Assembly: GCA_964444665.1 (NCBI GenBank)
Contig: CAYUIE010000012.1
Span: 1-64,000 of the forward strand
Direction of reading: 5' to 3'
Length of the DNA stretch: 64,000 nt
From: CAYZTY01 sp964444665
GTDB taxonomy: Bacteria > Planctomycetota > Phycisphaerae > Sedimentisphaerales > CAYZTY01
Shown: positions 24,201 through 33,170 of the stretch, piece after piece
Layout: each line of letters starts with the position of its first letter
How positions within the stretch are numbered: the stretch's first letter is position 1
The notes under the pieces: model-generated
What the model saw: the letters and a program-made list of their open reading frames with translations, nothing else
What the model was told of the DNA's origin: nothing
Databases searched by the model: none
Position numbers and translations under genes: made by a program

Positions 24201-25856
24201 CCGCTTGATACAATTGACCTTGATGGAGACGGCGACACAACAGAGTCAATTCCATTCGACCTCGACGGCAATGAACGTATAGTCGGACAAGCAGTGGATA
24301 TGGGTGCATACGAATCTCTTAATGAATTTACTAATACGGAACCCACAGCTTGTATCGCTAATAACTATTTCGAGGCGGAAGGTCCACACGGTGCAACGAT
24401 TACCTTGGATGGCTCCTGTTCAAGTGACGCAGATTCGACGCCGGGAACGAATGATGATATAGACGAATTCAACTGGCATGAGCTTGACCCTTGTAACCCG
24501 GGTGGTCCTGGTCTTTTCATTGGCAGCGGTGAGGTACTGGACTGTGACCTGTCTCTGGGCATGCATTTAATCACGCTGGAGGTAATCGATAAGGCCGGGG
24601 CTTTTGATAGCATCGAGGCAGCTATCGCTGTTTTGGACGGAACACCCCCGGAGATTAACTGTCCGGCGGACATCACGCTGGAGGCAACGGGGCCGGGTGG
24701 AGCCGTGGGCACATTTACAGCTTCGGCCACGGACCTGTGCGATAAGGCACCTGAAATAACCTTCGACCCATGTTCCGGCAGCATCTTCGAGCTGGGGACA
24801 ACAGAAGTAAATTGCGTTGCTACGGACATCAGCGGCAACAGCAGCAGTTGCAACTTTAACGTAACTGTCGAGGATACAACGCCACCGGAGATTAACTGTC
24901 CGGCGGACATCACGCTGGAGGCAACGGGGCCGGGTGGAGCCGTGGGCACATTTACAGCTTCGGCCACGGACCTGTGCGATAAGGCACCTGAAATAACCTT
25001 CGACCCATGTTCCGGCAGCATCTTCGAGCTGGGGACAACAGAAGTAAATTGCGTTGCTACGGACATCAGCGGCAACAGCAGCAGTTGCAACTTTAACGTA
25101 ACTGTCGAGGATACAACGCCACCGGAGATTAACTGTCCGGCGGACATCACGCTGGAGGCGACGGGGCCGGACGGGGCGGTAGGAACATTTACAGTTTCGG
25201 CCACTGACCTGTACGATAAGGCACCGACAATAACTATCGACCCACCTTCGGGCAGTATGTTCCCTATGGGGACTACACAGGTAACCTGTACGGCCACAGA
25301 CAGCAGCGGCAACAGCAGCAGTTGTACCTTTAGCGTAACCGCCGGTGATATAACACCACCCGTGATTACAGTAGGCGATATGGTTCGGATTTGGCCGTCG
25401 AATCATAAGTATCGCTGCTTCAAATTGTCGGACCTGGTGGTTAGTGTTGAGGACAACTGCGGCGGCTTGCTGGACGTCGATGAGGTAGGTACAATAATCT
25501 CGATCTACAGCGATGAGCCGGAAGATGCAAAAGGCTGGGGCGACGGTAAGACAAAGCACGATATGGTAATTTTAGGGTCCAATTCGTTTATGGTACGGGC
25601 GGAACGAAACGGCAAAGGCAATGGAAGGGTCTACGGTATCACCTTCGAAGTGGTTGACGAGGCCGGCAACACAGCTACGGGCACCTGCTATGTGGGTGTA
25701 CCGCATTACAAGTTCGGTCAGGCACCTACAGACGACGGACCGGCCTCTGGATACACCGTGTACCCTAAAGATAATTGGTTTCACCGATGGTGGAGGTACT
25801 GGTGGCTAAGATGGCGACGGCATCGATATTATTATAGCTGGTTCCGCTATCATTAG
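21249..25856 (+). CDS. Giant exported beta-helix/HYR surface protein with an aromatic-basic tail
   Basis: A 1535-residue exported protein. Residues 1-33 are a signal peptide (MIFFTFAAMLAF core). Residues 34-245 are a unique domain. Two large parallel beta-helix regions follow, at about 251-680 and 686-1025, rich in NCTFSGNSA and GGGMYN turns. They form a 1305-bp (435-residue) duplication, judged from matching points at 21999 and 23304. Then come a PKD-like region, three HYR domains with a 79-residue period, and a domain beginning near 1378 with WPSNHKYRC and ending GRVYGITFEVVDEAGN. The last 27 residues hold seven Trp, seven Arg and five Tyr. Cell-surface adhesion or carbohydrate contact is inferred from the domain types. 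Confidence 0.85.
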   Translation: MRKEIEIRPRFRMAMIFFTFAAMLAFPSRPSLAATSLQVTGQTVLPTMDTWGGGTTQYNWTFNPAGGTYTAMFSGNASGKQLTEFWEIWDYDEEAGGRVAILWFVTLQLTGDPGDSADIILDWRLQHLPLLITFPAFGRGLPIPGAHAYSVVDVWLKTFTTDGQNILDYQQKIFHDEESASMWDYQSGLREHSGSYDVVTMNVGETLYVWGGFGLTVEALVAPIGEAYALGIGVFNFTVRPEGIEAPPTIRVHNITQDTYYTTIQSAIDDANNADHIEVWSGVHYEAINLQGKAITLYSSDGPQATIINGNGAPHVIQCVTGEDANTVLDGFTITGGNAGGSWPDNCGGGMYNERSNPTVRNCIFTGNSASEAGGGMYNHVYNEQNGGSPTVTNCTFRENNATNGGGMCNDWNSCPAIKNCTFSGNTSTEFGGGLYNANSSSPALTNCTLSGNSTAGDGGGIYNERSNPTLINCIFNGNLASAFGGGMCNHIYNEQSGESPIVINCTFTGNSAVYGGGMYNDWWSWPTLTNCTFSKNTASEYGGGLCSINNSCPTLTNCILWGDEPDEVYNYDASSSAIVTYSDVQEGWGDPCDPNNTNINADPNFVREPNNGGDGWTVGNNDDFGDLHLSVGSPCADAGDNNSVPIDTTDLDNDGNTVEPIPFDLDGNPRIVEVVDMGAFELSLRVHNITQDTYYTTIQSAIDEANNSDHIEVWPGVHYEAINLQGKAVTLYSSDGPQATIINGNGAPHVVQCVNGEDANTILDGFTITGGNAEGNWPEDCGGGMYNDRSNPTVTNCIFTGNSASEAGGGMYNHVYNEQNGGSPTVTNCTFRSNSAAYGGGMSNDWYSCPAITNCLFSDNSATEFGGGLYNTNNSNPTLTNCTLSSNSASPGYGGGLCNASLSYPTLTNCILWGDEPDEIYNYDASSSAIVTYSDVQGGWGDPCDPGNTNINEGPYFIDAAGGDLRLQVPDSPCLDAGNNNAVPLDTIDLDGDGDTTESIPFDLDGNERIVGQAVDMGAYESLNEFTNTEPTACIANNYFEAEGPHGATITLDGSCSSDADSTPGTNDDIDEFNWHELDPCNPGGPGLFIGSGEVLDCDLSLGMHLITLEVIDKAGAFDSIEAAIAVLDGTPPEINCPADITLEATGPGGAVGTFTASATDLCDKAPEITFDPCSGSIFELGTTEVNCVATDISGNSSSCNFNVTVEDTTPPEINCPADITLEATGPGGAVGTFTASATDLCDKAPEITFDPCSGSIFELGTTEVNCVATDISGNSSSCNFNVTVEDTTPPEINCPADITLEATGPDGAVGTFTVSATDLYDKAPTITIDPPSGSMFPMGTTQVTCTATDSSGNSSSCTFSVTAGDITPPVITVGDMVRIWPSNHKYRCFKLSDLVVSVEDNCGGLLDVDEVGTIISIYSDEPEDAKGWGDGKTKHDMVILGSNSFMVRAERNGKGNGRVYGITFEVVDEAGNTATGTCYVGVPHYKFGQAPTDDGPASGYTVYPKDNWFHRWWRYWWLRWRRHRYYYSWFRYH
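21999..24300 (+). repeat. Large in-gene duplication of the beta-helix region
   Basis: The segment starting CGTGTTCACAATATTACGCA at 21999 recurs from 23304 with high DNA identity, for example across the shared stretch around ACGGCGAAGACGCCAATACC. The period is 1305 bp. The second copy lacks part of the GGGMYN turns, so it is shorter at its 3' side. Confidence 0.75.
24651..25124 (+). repeat. Exact 237-bp tandem duplication (HYR domains 1 and 2)
   Basis: Bases 24651-24887 and 24888-25124 read identical by eye over 237 bp, encoding 79-residue HYR modules. A third copy from 25125 is diverged. Identity without silent differences implies a very recent duplication or gene conversion. Confidence 0.85.
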
Positions 25857-26052
25857 AAATCCCGTTGCCAACAACAGCGAAGCACGCATTTAGGAATACC
25901 GGTTTTAACCAAAGACCTTAGCCGGAAGGGAAACAAGATATTCTTCACGCTGAGGATGCAAGAAATCCTGCACCGGTCACGCATTTGCAAAAAGGCATTG
26001 TTGTCAATGTCCTGGAATCTGAATAAAAAAACCTCAGCAGGGGAGAAACATT

Positions 26053-29025
26053 ATGACACACCGCACGCCTAAAAGTACAAAAATCATATTTGCCTGCCTA
26101 ATAACTATTCTGGCCACCTCAGTGACACTATCCCCAACAGCAAAAGCAGAAAAGAAAGAATTCGATGTCGAAGAAGTGGTGAGGGAAGAAAAGTTGGGTA
26201 TTCTGGCTAAAATCCGCCCGGCTGAAACTGAACAGGTGCTGGAGCTGCTGGTAATTCACAAAGAAACAAAAAGGCCAATTGGAGGGGCCGCGATAAAAAT
26301 TTTTCTCAACGATAAGATAAAGGGTGGCAGGACAGACGAGCAGGGCCGATGCAGAATTAAGCCTGGCAAGAAAGAACCGTATTATTTTTATACAGAGGTG
26401 AGTAAAAAAGGCTTTGTGCCGATGAGCATTGTCTTTCGAGAGTATCCGGCTCGAACCGACATTCCCAAAAGCTATACGCTCGCCCTTGAGCCGGGAACAA
26501 GCATAGGTGGAATTATTCAGGATGGAAACGGAAGACCAATTGAGGGAGCAACGGTATATTTACTCGTACCGAGGTCTGGCGGGACAGAACGGGTAGAAAT
26601 CCAGGACCATAAAGAAAAGACAGATGCTAACGGTCGCTGGCGATGTAACATTATGCCATCGAAACTTAACGATGTCTGGATTAGACCGGCTCATCCTGAT
26701 TATATCGATGACGAAATTTACGACTCAACTCCCAAACCCCCAATGGAAAAACTACGTGCGATGACCGGCGTGATGGTGATGAAAAAAGGTTTGCCGGTTA
26801 CCGGAAAAGTGGTGGATGCGAACGGCCGGCCGACCAAGGGCGCATTTGTAGCGCAAGGTTCGGACCGCCGGTGTTCCGACTACCCGAGCACCAGAACAAA
26901 CGAAGACGGCCTGTTTAAATTTACCAGCAACAGACCCGGTCAGATGGTACTCACTGTTCAGGCCAAGGGTTATGCGCCGGCAATAAAGGAAATCACGGTG
27001 CATAAGGGTACATTGCCTGTCGAATTTTACCTTGAGGCCGGTCATAAAATTCGTGGGCGAATTATAAACACCCAGGGTGAGCCAATGAGGGGGGCGATTG
27101 TGATTGCTGATACGTGGCGCGGGCATCGCTCTATCGAATGGAATAATAAAACGGATACCGAGGGACGCTTCGAGTGGAATGACGCGCCGGCGGATGAAGT
27201 GCTTTTTGATATGATGCAACAGGGCTATATATATGTTCGCAACTATAGTATGTCGGCTTCGGATAAAGAATACGTAATAACGATGCAAAAAATTCTTAAG
27301 GTTAGTGGTAAAGTAACCGACGCGGAAACAGGCAAGCCAATTGATGAATTCAAGGCGCTGCCTGGTATCGATTGGGGAGGTAATCAGCCAATTTACTGGG
27401 AACGCAGCGAGTCAACTACTTTTTCCGAAGGTAAGTACGAGGTTATATTCGATGAGCCACGGCAGGGACATCTTGTTCGTATTGAGGCGGAAGGATATGT
27501 TCCTGGTATTTCGCTCGGCTTTAAGGATGATGAAGGCGGGGCAGTCTTTGATTTTAAACTTACAAAGGGGACTGGGCCGGCAGGGATAGTGCGTTTTCAG
27601 GATGGCCGGCCGGCGGCAAACGCCGAGGTGATACTATCCACGCCGTCACAGGGTGCATACATCACCAACGGCAGAAATGAGCAAAAGCAAGATAGTCAGT
27701 TTGTCGAGACAGAGGCAGATGGGCAATTTTCTTTTCCAGCACAAATTGAGCCTTACCTGCTTTTAGTTCTTCACGATAAAGGATATGCTGAAGTTAAAGA
27801 AGTAACACTGAAAACAGACCCGAATGTCGTGATTGAGCCATGGGGACGTGTGGAGGGGCAGTTTCGCATTGGGAGTAAGGCCGGCGCAAATAAAGAGATT
27901 GGGCTTTGGTATGACCGGCCCGAACCCGAACCCAATACGCCGCGTGTTTACCACGATTGTCGTGCTGTTACGGACAGCAAGGGTCATTTTGTTTTTGAAC
28001 GAGTGCCGGCCGGTCTGGCACAGGTAGGACGGGTAATCAAAACCGGTGAATCGTCCACGGGATGGTTTGCTCCCACCAGTCACGCTGTTCCTATAGAAAT
28101 TAAAGCGGGAGATACAATCACCGTAACCATCGGCGGCACCGGCCGGCCTATAACAGGTAAAGTGACCGTACCCGCCGATTATAAGGAGCCAATCAACTTG
28201 GCCTTTGGGGACAATATTCTGTATCTTAAGCTGCCGGAAAAGCCGCGCCCGGAGAATTTTGACGAGATGACGATGGAAGAAAGAGGGGCGTGGTACGTAG
28301 ACTGGGAAAAGTCCGAGGAAGGTAAGGCGATTCTTGCGGCAAGGCGCAAACAGCGTCGGTCTTATGACGTAAAGATAGAGCACAACGGAACTTTCCGTGT
28401 CGAGGACGTACCTGCAGGCAAATATAAATTAGTTATAGATGTATTCGAACCACCGGTCGGCGGGCAGTGTGGCATTGGTGAATCTATCGGATGGGTGGGG
28501 CACGAATTTGAAGTAGCCGAGATGCCCGGCGGCCGCAGCGATGAGCCGCTCGATATAGGAACACTTGAGCTTGGGATAGTAAAACGCCTGAATGTTGGCG
28601 ATGAGGCGCCACTATTCGAAATTAAAACATTAGAGGGTAAAGACCTGAAATTAGCAGACTACCGTGGAAAAGTCGTGCTGCTGGTTTTCTGGGCAACCTG
28701 GTGCGGTCCCTGTATCACAGAAACCCCAAAGTTAAAGGAAATTTATAATACTTTCGGCAAAGATAAGCGATTTGTGATAATTGGTCTGTCGCTGGACAAA
28801 GAGGCTGAGCCTGCGAAGAAATATGTTGCTAAAAACGAATTAAAATGGCCTCAGGGTTTCGCGGGCCAGATGTCCCAATCGGCTGTCGCGAACGATTACG
28901 GAATACAAGGAATCCCAACCTCGTTTTTAATCGGCGCCGACGGCAAGATTCTAAAAATAGACCCAACCATTGAGCAGCTAAAACCAATATTATTCAAAGC
29001 CCTTACGTCAAATGTCAAAAAATAA
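26053..29025 (+). CDS. Exported carboxypeptidase-regulatory-like repeat protein with C-terminal TlpA-type thioredoxin
   Basis: A 990-residue exported protein. A signal peptide spans residues 1-33. At least five carboxypeptidase-regulatory-like (transthyretin-fold) repeats follow, recognisable by lines such as IGGIIQDGNGRPIEGATVYL, VTGKVVDANGRPTKGAFV, IRGRIINTQGEPMRGAIVI and VSGKVTDAETGKPIDEF. From about residue 850 there is a TlpA/ResA-like thioredoxin domain with the redox motif W883-C-G-P-C887 and the cis-Pro segment IQGIPTSFLI. GGGGAG precedes the ATG. An extracytoplasmic disulfide or cytochrome-maturation type activity linked to a sugar- or protein-binding array is inferred. Confidence 0.85.
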   Translation: MTHRTPKSTKIIFACLITILATSVTLSPTAKAEKKEFDVEEVVREEKLGILAKIRPAETEQVLELLVIHKETKRPIGGAAIKIFLNDKIKGGRTDEQGRCRIKPGKKEPYYFYTEVSKKGFVPMSIVFREYPARTDIPKSYTLALEPGTSIGGIIQDGNGRPIEGATVYLLVPRSGGTERVEIQDHKEKTDANGRWRCNIMPSKLNDVWIRPAHPDYIDDEIYDSTPKPPMEKLRAMTGVMVMKKGLPVTGKVVDANGRPTKGAFVAQGSDRRCSDYPSTRTNEDGLFKFTSNRPGQMVLTVQAKGYAPAIKEITVHKGTLPVEFYLEAGHKIRGRIINTQGEPMRGAIVIADTWRGHRSIEWNNKTDTEGRFEWNDAPADEVLFDMMQQGYIYVRNYSMSASDKEYVITMQKILKVSGKVTDAETGKPIDEFKALPGIDWGGNQPIYWERSESTTFSEGKYEVIFDEPRQGHLVRIEAEGYVPGISLGFKDDEGGAVFDFKLTKGTGPAGIVRFQDGRPAANAEVILSTPSQGAYITNGRNEQKQDSQFVETEADGQFSFPAQIEPYLLLVLHDKGYAEVKEVTLKTDPNVVIEPWGRVEGQFRIGSKAGANKEIGLWYDRPEPEPNTPRVYHDCRAVTDSKGHFVFERVPAGLAQVGRVIKTGESSTGWFAPTSHAVPIEIKAGDTITVTIGGTGRPITGKVTVPADYKEPINLAFGDNILYLKLPEKPRPENFDEMTMEERGAWYVDWEKSEEGKAILAARRKQRRSYDVKIEHNGTFRVEDVPAGKYKLVIDVFEPPVGGQCGIGESIGWVGHEFEVAEMPGGRSDEPLDIGTLELGIVKRLNVGDEAPLFEIKTLEGKDLKLADYRGKVVLLVFWATWCGPCITETPKLKEIYNTFGKDKRFVIIGLSLDKEAEPAKKYVAKNELKWPQGFAGQMSQSAVANDYGIQGIPTSFLIGADGKILKIDPTIEQLKPILFKALTSNVKK

Positions 29026-29150
29026 ACCAGCGTACAATTTTAAGTATTTTGACTTGATCTGGCATTTCTAATTGCCAAATGCCAATTTTAACCGCGGGAC
29101 TTCCATAAGCTTATTTCGGCTGTACCGCAGTTGTGGATTTTTGTGAATGT

Positions 29151-29576
29151 TCAGTCGGGATTTGGTTCTTTTCGCGGCCTTGGTTTCACCAAAAGACAAA
29201 TGAAACGGCGTTCGGCAAGCAGTTCTTCGCCGGCATAAAGCTGAAAGCAGTATTCGCCCGGATGCGGCAGGACGATATTATCGAAATGCAGCCCATTGGC
29301 GACAACCTGCCGAACGTCGGCGAATTTGACTCGGCCGCGGCCCTCAACAATTACCTTCTCGTCCTGCTGGACGTCCACAAGTTTTACGGCAAGGTCCACC
29401 TGGCCGTGGCCGTTGGTCAATTCGAAAAAAAAGGCCATACGCGGATGCCGGGCGGGATATTTGACTGCGCTGATGCTGTGGATTACGTGGATAATGCTCG
29501 GCGATTTCGTTGCCGCGTCTATTATTACACGGTCACAAACAATCGCCGATAGGACAATCGGTGCAACCTGGGGCAT
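29151..29576 (-). CDS. DUF6941-like conserved protein
   Basis: A 141-residue soluble protein with the features PIVLSAIVCDRVIIDAATK, YPARHPRMAFFFELTNGHG and QVDLAVKLVDV, matching my recollection of DUF6941 proteins, which are common in planctomycetes. No catalytic residues are evident; function unknown. It is convergent with the preceding exported gene and divergent from addB. The overlapping plus-strand frame over the same DNA is treated as a shadow. Confidence 0.7.
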   Translation of the reverse strand: MPQVAPIVLSAIVCDRVIIDAATKSPSIIHVIHSISAVKYPARHPRMAFFFELTNGHGQVDLAVKLVDVQQDEKVIVEGRGRVKFADVRQVVANGLHFDNIVLPHPGEYCFQLYAGEELLAERRFICLLVKPRPRKEPNPD

Positions 29577-29744
29577 TTCTCGGTCCTTCCGTCTAAATTA
29601 AAATTCCTCAATACGCTAAACCCATTATAAAGACTGTAGAGAGCACAGGAACAAAGGTCAAGAGATTAGTTTGAGATAGAATTGAAAAAGTGACCCGGCT
29701 GTGGTAATAAGAGTCTATCGCGAAAAGCGTTATGAGGTTTTGCT

Positions 29745-32700
29745 ATGGCGGTTCAGTTTATCTTAGGCAGAAGCGGGACGGGCAAGACACACTGCTGTGT
29801 AAAAGCAATAATTGACACACTTTTGGCGCCTGGCGAAACAGGGCCGCTGCTTTATCTCGTGCCGGAGCAGGCGACATACCAGGCGGAGCGCGCAATTCTT
29901 TTAGATGGGCGGCTGGCAGGTTACAGCCGACTGCATGTGCTGTCATTTGACCGGCTGGGATTTCTCGTTCAAGGCAAAAAAAGCCTCGGTACAAGAATAT
30001 CCGAGTTCGGCAAAGTGATGCTGATTCACAAAATCCTGCAAACGAACAAGGCAAAGCTAAAATTGTTCGGCTCATCCGCCAACAGGCCGGGGCTGGCAGA
30101 AGAGATGAAACGGGTGATTGAGGAGCTGCAGCGATATGACCGCAAGGCGGAAGAAGTGCTCGAGTTAGCGGCCCAACTGCAAAAAGAAGAGGCCGGCGCA
30201 CTGAGCGGGCTGAAATTTGCCGATATCGGATTAATTTACAGCGAATACCAGCGACTTATCGAGGGCAGATTCGTCAATCCCGATACGCAGCTTACATCGG
30301 CACGCCAGGTGCTGGCAGAGACAGACTTTATTAAAGGGGCCAGACTGTGGGTCGATGGTTTTGCAGGCTTTACCGCACAGGAGCTGATGACGTTAGTAGA
30401 GCTTTTGAAGGTAGTTTCGGAAGCACAAATCGCTTTGTGCCTTGACCCGCAAAAGATTGACCCGGCGCTCATTGCTCCCCAGATGCCTGATAGCATCAGC
30501 TTGTTCAGCCCCACAGAAAGGACTTATGCAGAGTTAGTGGGGCTAATAAGAAAATGCGGCCTGAAGCTTTCCGGGCCGATTTGCCTGGAAAAACCGTGGC
30601 GGTTTACCGCTTCACCAGAGCTTGGTCATATCGAGCGTAATTTGTTTGCACCGGACTCTTCAGCAAAAATCAAACAGAACAAAAAAGTCAGGATTATATC
30701 AGCGTCAAACACACGAGCCGAGGTTCAGTTTTTGGCAAGAGAAATACTGAATCTGGTCAAAAAGGAAAATTTGCGTTTTCGTGACATCGCGGTAGTAACA
30801 CCCGAACTTACCGGTTATCAGCACTACATACGGGCAATGTTTAGTGATTATGGTATACCATTTTTTATCGATATGCGCCGGCCGCTTAGGCAGCACCCGC
30901 TAATCGAGCTGATTCTCTCGGCACTTCGAGCGGTATCTTACAACTTCTGCAATAGTGATATTTTTACATTTTTGAAAACAGACCTTGTACCAATCAGACG
31001 CAGCAATGTGGATATGCTGGAGAATTACTGTCTGGCGTTCGGTATCGACAGGGAGGACTGGAAGCGAAAAGACGATTGGCAATTTGCCGGCAGTGGGCAA
31101 GACGATTTTAACGAACAGCAGATAAATAAAACTCGAAGAGAAGCTGTAGGGGCCTTGCTCGAATTCGAGAAAAAGCTGCTCGGTACAGAAGAGAAAATCA
31201 CACCTGAAGAATTTATCCAGGTAGTTTTCAACTTCCTTAAGGAGCTGGGGATTCGCGGCACGCTGTCGGAGTGGATTGCCGAAGCGATTAAAGCGAGTGA
31301 TTTGGAGAAAGCGGACGAGCATCGACAATGTTATGACCGGCTCGTGAGTGTTTTTGATGAGCTGGCCCAGATTTTTACAGGCGAAAAGATGACGGTCGAA
31401 GAGTATCTGTCAATTGTTGAAAGTGCTTTTACAAATATGACTTTGGCCTTTATACCGCCGCGATTAGAGGAGGTCCTGGTAGGCTCTATCGAGCGGAGCC
31501 GACATCCTGAATTAAAAGTCGTGTTTCTGATTGGCGCCTCGCAGAAGCGGTTTCCCGTGCCGATGCGTCCTGAGGGCATAATAACAGACCAGGACCGTAT
31601 AACAGCCGGGAAAAAAGAGCTATTGCTGGCTGAGACGGTTGAACAACAATTAATCACCCGGCAATACCTGGCATACATAGCGTTTACAAGGGCATCACAA
31701 CTGCTTTACATAACTTATCCGCTGGCAGACGAAAAAGGAAACGCCCTTGCCCCGTCGGATTTCCTGGCGGATGTTGAATCACTGTTTGAGAATTTCTCGG
31801 AAGAATTCTTCGAGGCCGAAGATTACACTTTGGATAAAGTTCACAGCGAGGCCGAACTAACAGATTTGCTCTGTACGAAGTTAGGCTGGGATGCCGCAAA
31901 TGTATCAACCCAGCTTGACGGACTACCAACAGCACTTAGTGAAGACAAGCAGCTTGCCCATACAGGTAAAACGGTTTGTTATGCAATAAATTATGACAAC
32001 ACGGCCCGGCTGGATAAAAAGCTTGTCGATGAACAATTAACGGGCGTTATTAGAAAATCAATTACCGAACTGGCCAGCTTCGCAGCTTGTCCATATCAGC
32101 ACTTTTCTAAATATACTTTGGGCCTTAAAAGCAGGAAAGTATTCAAACTCGAACCTTTAGACTTAGGTATTTTTTACCACAACATCCTGGATGGTCTGAC
32201 CAAACGGCTCAGAGAAGAAGGTAAAGATTTCGCAACGACGAGAGACAATGATCTGCTGGCTTTTCTGCATACTGAAATAACCAAACGGCTAACGTCAGAT
32301 TCCTTCATATCCACTTTTACAGGGCATTCGGCCCATAATGCATTTATCGTCGATTCCGCCAGTAGAAATCTCGAGGATTGCGTCCTGGCAATCGCACAGA
32401 TGGCGCGGGCCGGCAAATTTCAGACGGTAGAAACGGAACTCACCTTCGGCGAGGCGAGCGAAGGACTTGGTCAATTCGAGTTGCTGCTGTCGAATAATCG
32501 CAGGCTGTATCTGCGCGGCAAGATCGATAGACTCGATACCGGCAGTGTCGGTGGAAAAAACCTTGCTTTGGTCTTTGACTACAAGCGCAGCAGCCGAGGA
32601 TTTAACTGGGCACAGTTTCTCCACGGCCTGGATTTGCAACTGCCGGCATATTTGCTTGTATTGAGAAACAAAAGTATTGGCAAGGCTAAGGAACTGCAGC

Positions 32701-33170
32701 CGGCGGGAGGCTTTTATATCCCGATTGAGGTCAAGCCCGAGGCTGGGGAGGCAATAGAGATTGAAGGACAGGCGGAGAAATTCAAGCATAAAGCAAGGGG
32801 AATAGTGAACGGCGAATTTACCGAACTGCTTGACGGAAGTACTACATCGGGATGGAGCAAATTCTACAATATGCCATTTACAAAAAGTAGCGGACCGTAT
32901 GGTTACTACAATAATAGCGGTGTGCTGAAGCCGGAAGACTTTGAGATGATTTTGAAATTCACTGAAACGAAAATAACAAAGCTGGCAGAGGAAAGTATTT
33001 CGGGCAAAATCGATGTCAATCCTTATCGGCTGAGGGACCACTCGCCGTGCAGGTGGTGCGAGTATCGGGCCGTATGCCGATTCGAATGGCCGATAAACGA
33101 CTATAACAATCTGGAAGCCGTAAGTAAGGAGCAGGTGCTTGAAATGATTGGCGCGGGCAATGGCAGCTAA
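29745..33170 (+). CDS. addB: AddB-type helicase-nuclease subunit B
   Basis: Subunit of the AddAB helicase-nuclease that processes DNA double-strand ends for RecA-dependent repair. The 1141-residue protein has a Walker A GRSGTGKT at residues 8-15, a helicase-like body, and a C-terminal PD-(D/E)xK nuclease domain (GKIDRLD near 925, then LVFDYKRSSRG). An iron-sulfur staple is seen as a Cys in ASFAACPYQHF near residue 780 and the closing CRWCEYRAVC (C-x2-C-x5-C). It overlaps addA by 11 bp, so the subunits are made in coupled fashion. Confidence 0.92.
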   Translation: MAVQFILGRSGTGKTHCCVKAIIDTLLAPGETGPLLYLVPEQATYQAERAILLDGRLAGYSRLHVLSFDRLGFLVQGKKSLGTRISEFGKVMLIHKILQTNKAKLKLFGSSANRPGLAEEMKRVIEELQRYDRKAEEVLELAAQLQKEEAGALSGLKFADIGLIYSEYQRLIEGRFVNPDTQLTSARQVLAETDFIKGARLWVDGFAGFTAQELMTLVELLKVVSEAQIALCLDPQKIDPALIAPQMPDSISLFSPTERTYAELVGLIRKCGLKLSGPICLEKPWRFTASPELGHIERNLFAPDSSAKIKQNKKVRIISASNTRAEVQFLAREILNLVKKENLRFRDIAVVTPELTGYQHYIRAMFSDYGIPFFIDMRRPLRQHPLIELILSALRAVSYNFCNSDIFTFLKTDLVPIRRSNVDMLENYCLAFGIDREDWKRKDDWQFAGSGQDDFNEQQINKTRREAVGALLEFEKKLLGTEEKITPEEFIQVVFNFLKELGIRGTLSEWIAEAIKASDLEKADEHRQCYDRLVSVFDELAQIFTGEKMTVEEYLSIVESAFTNMTLAFIPPRLEEVLVGSIERSRHPELKVVFLIGASQKRFPVPMRPEGIITDQDRITAGKKELLLAETVEQQLITRQYLAYIAFTRASQLLYITYPLADEKGNALAPSDFLADVESLFENFSEEFFEAEDYTLDKVHSEAELTDLLCTKLGWDAANVSTQLDGLPTALSEDKQLAHTGKTVCYAINYDNTARLDKKLVDEQLTGVIRKSITELASFAACPYQHFSKYTLGLKSRKVFKLEPLDLGIFYHNILDGLTKRLREEGKDFATTRDNDLLAFLHTEITKRLTSDSFISTFTGHSAHNAFIVDSASRNLEDCVLAIAQMARAGKFQTVETELTFGEASEGLGQFELLLSNNRRLYLRGKIDRLDTGSVGGKNLALVFDYKRSSRGFNWAQFLHGLDLQLPAYLLVLRNKSIGKAKELQPAGGFYIPIEVKPEAGEAIEIEGQAEKFKHKARGIVNGEFTELLDGSTTSGWSKFYNMPFTKSSGPYGYYNNSGVLKPEDFEMILKFTETKITKLAEESISGKIDVNPYRLRDHSPCRWCEYRAVCRFEWPINDYNNLEAVSKEQVLEMIGAGNGS

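Noticed and set aside
24365..25559. Two long minus-strand frames over the HYR region
   Set aside because: Shadows produced by the repetitive, compositionally biased coding strand; repeats appear in them as mirror copies.
29133..29552. Plus-strand 139-codon frame
   Set aside because: It overlaps the DUF6941-like gene in antisense; the minus-strand frame has recognisable conserved motifs, the plus one does not.
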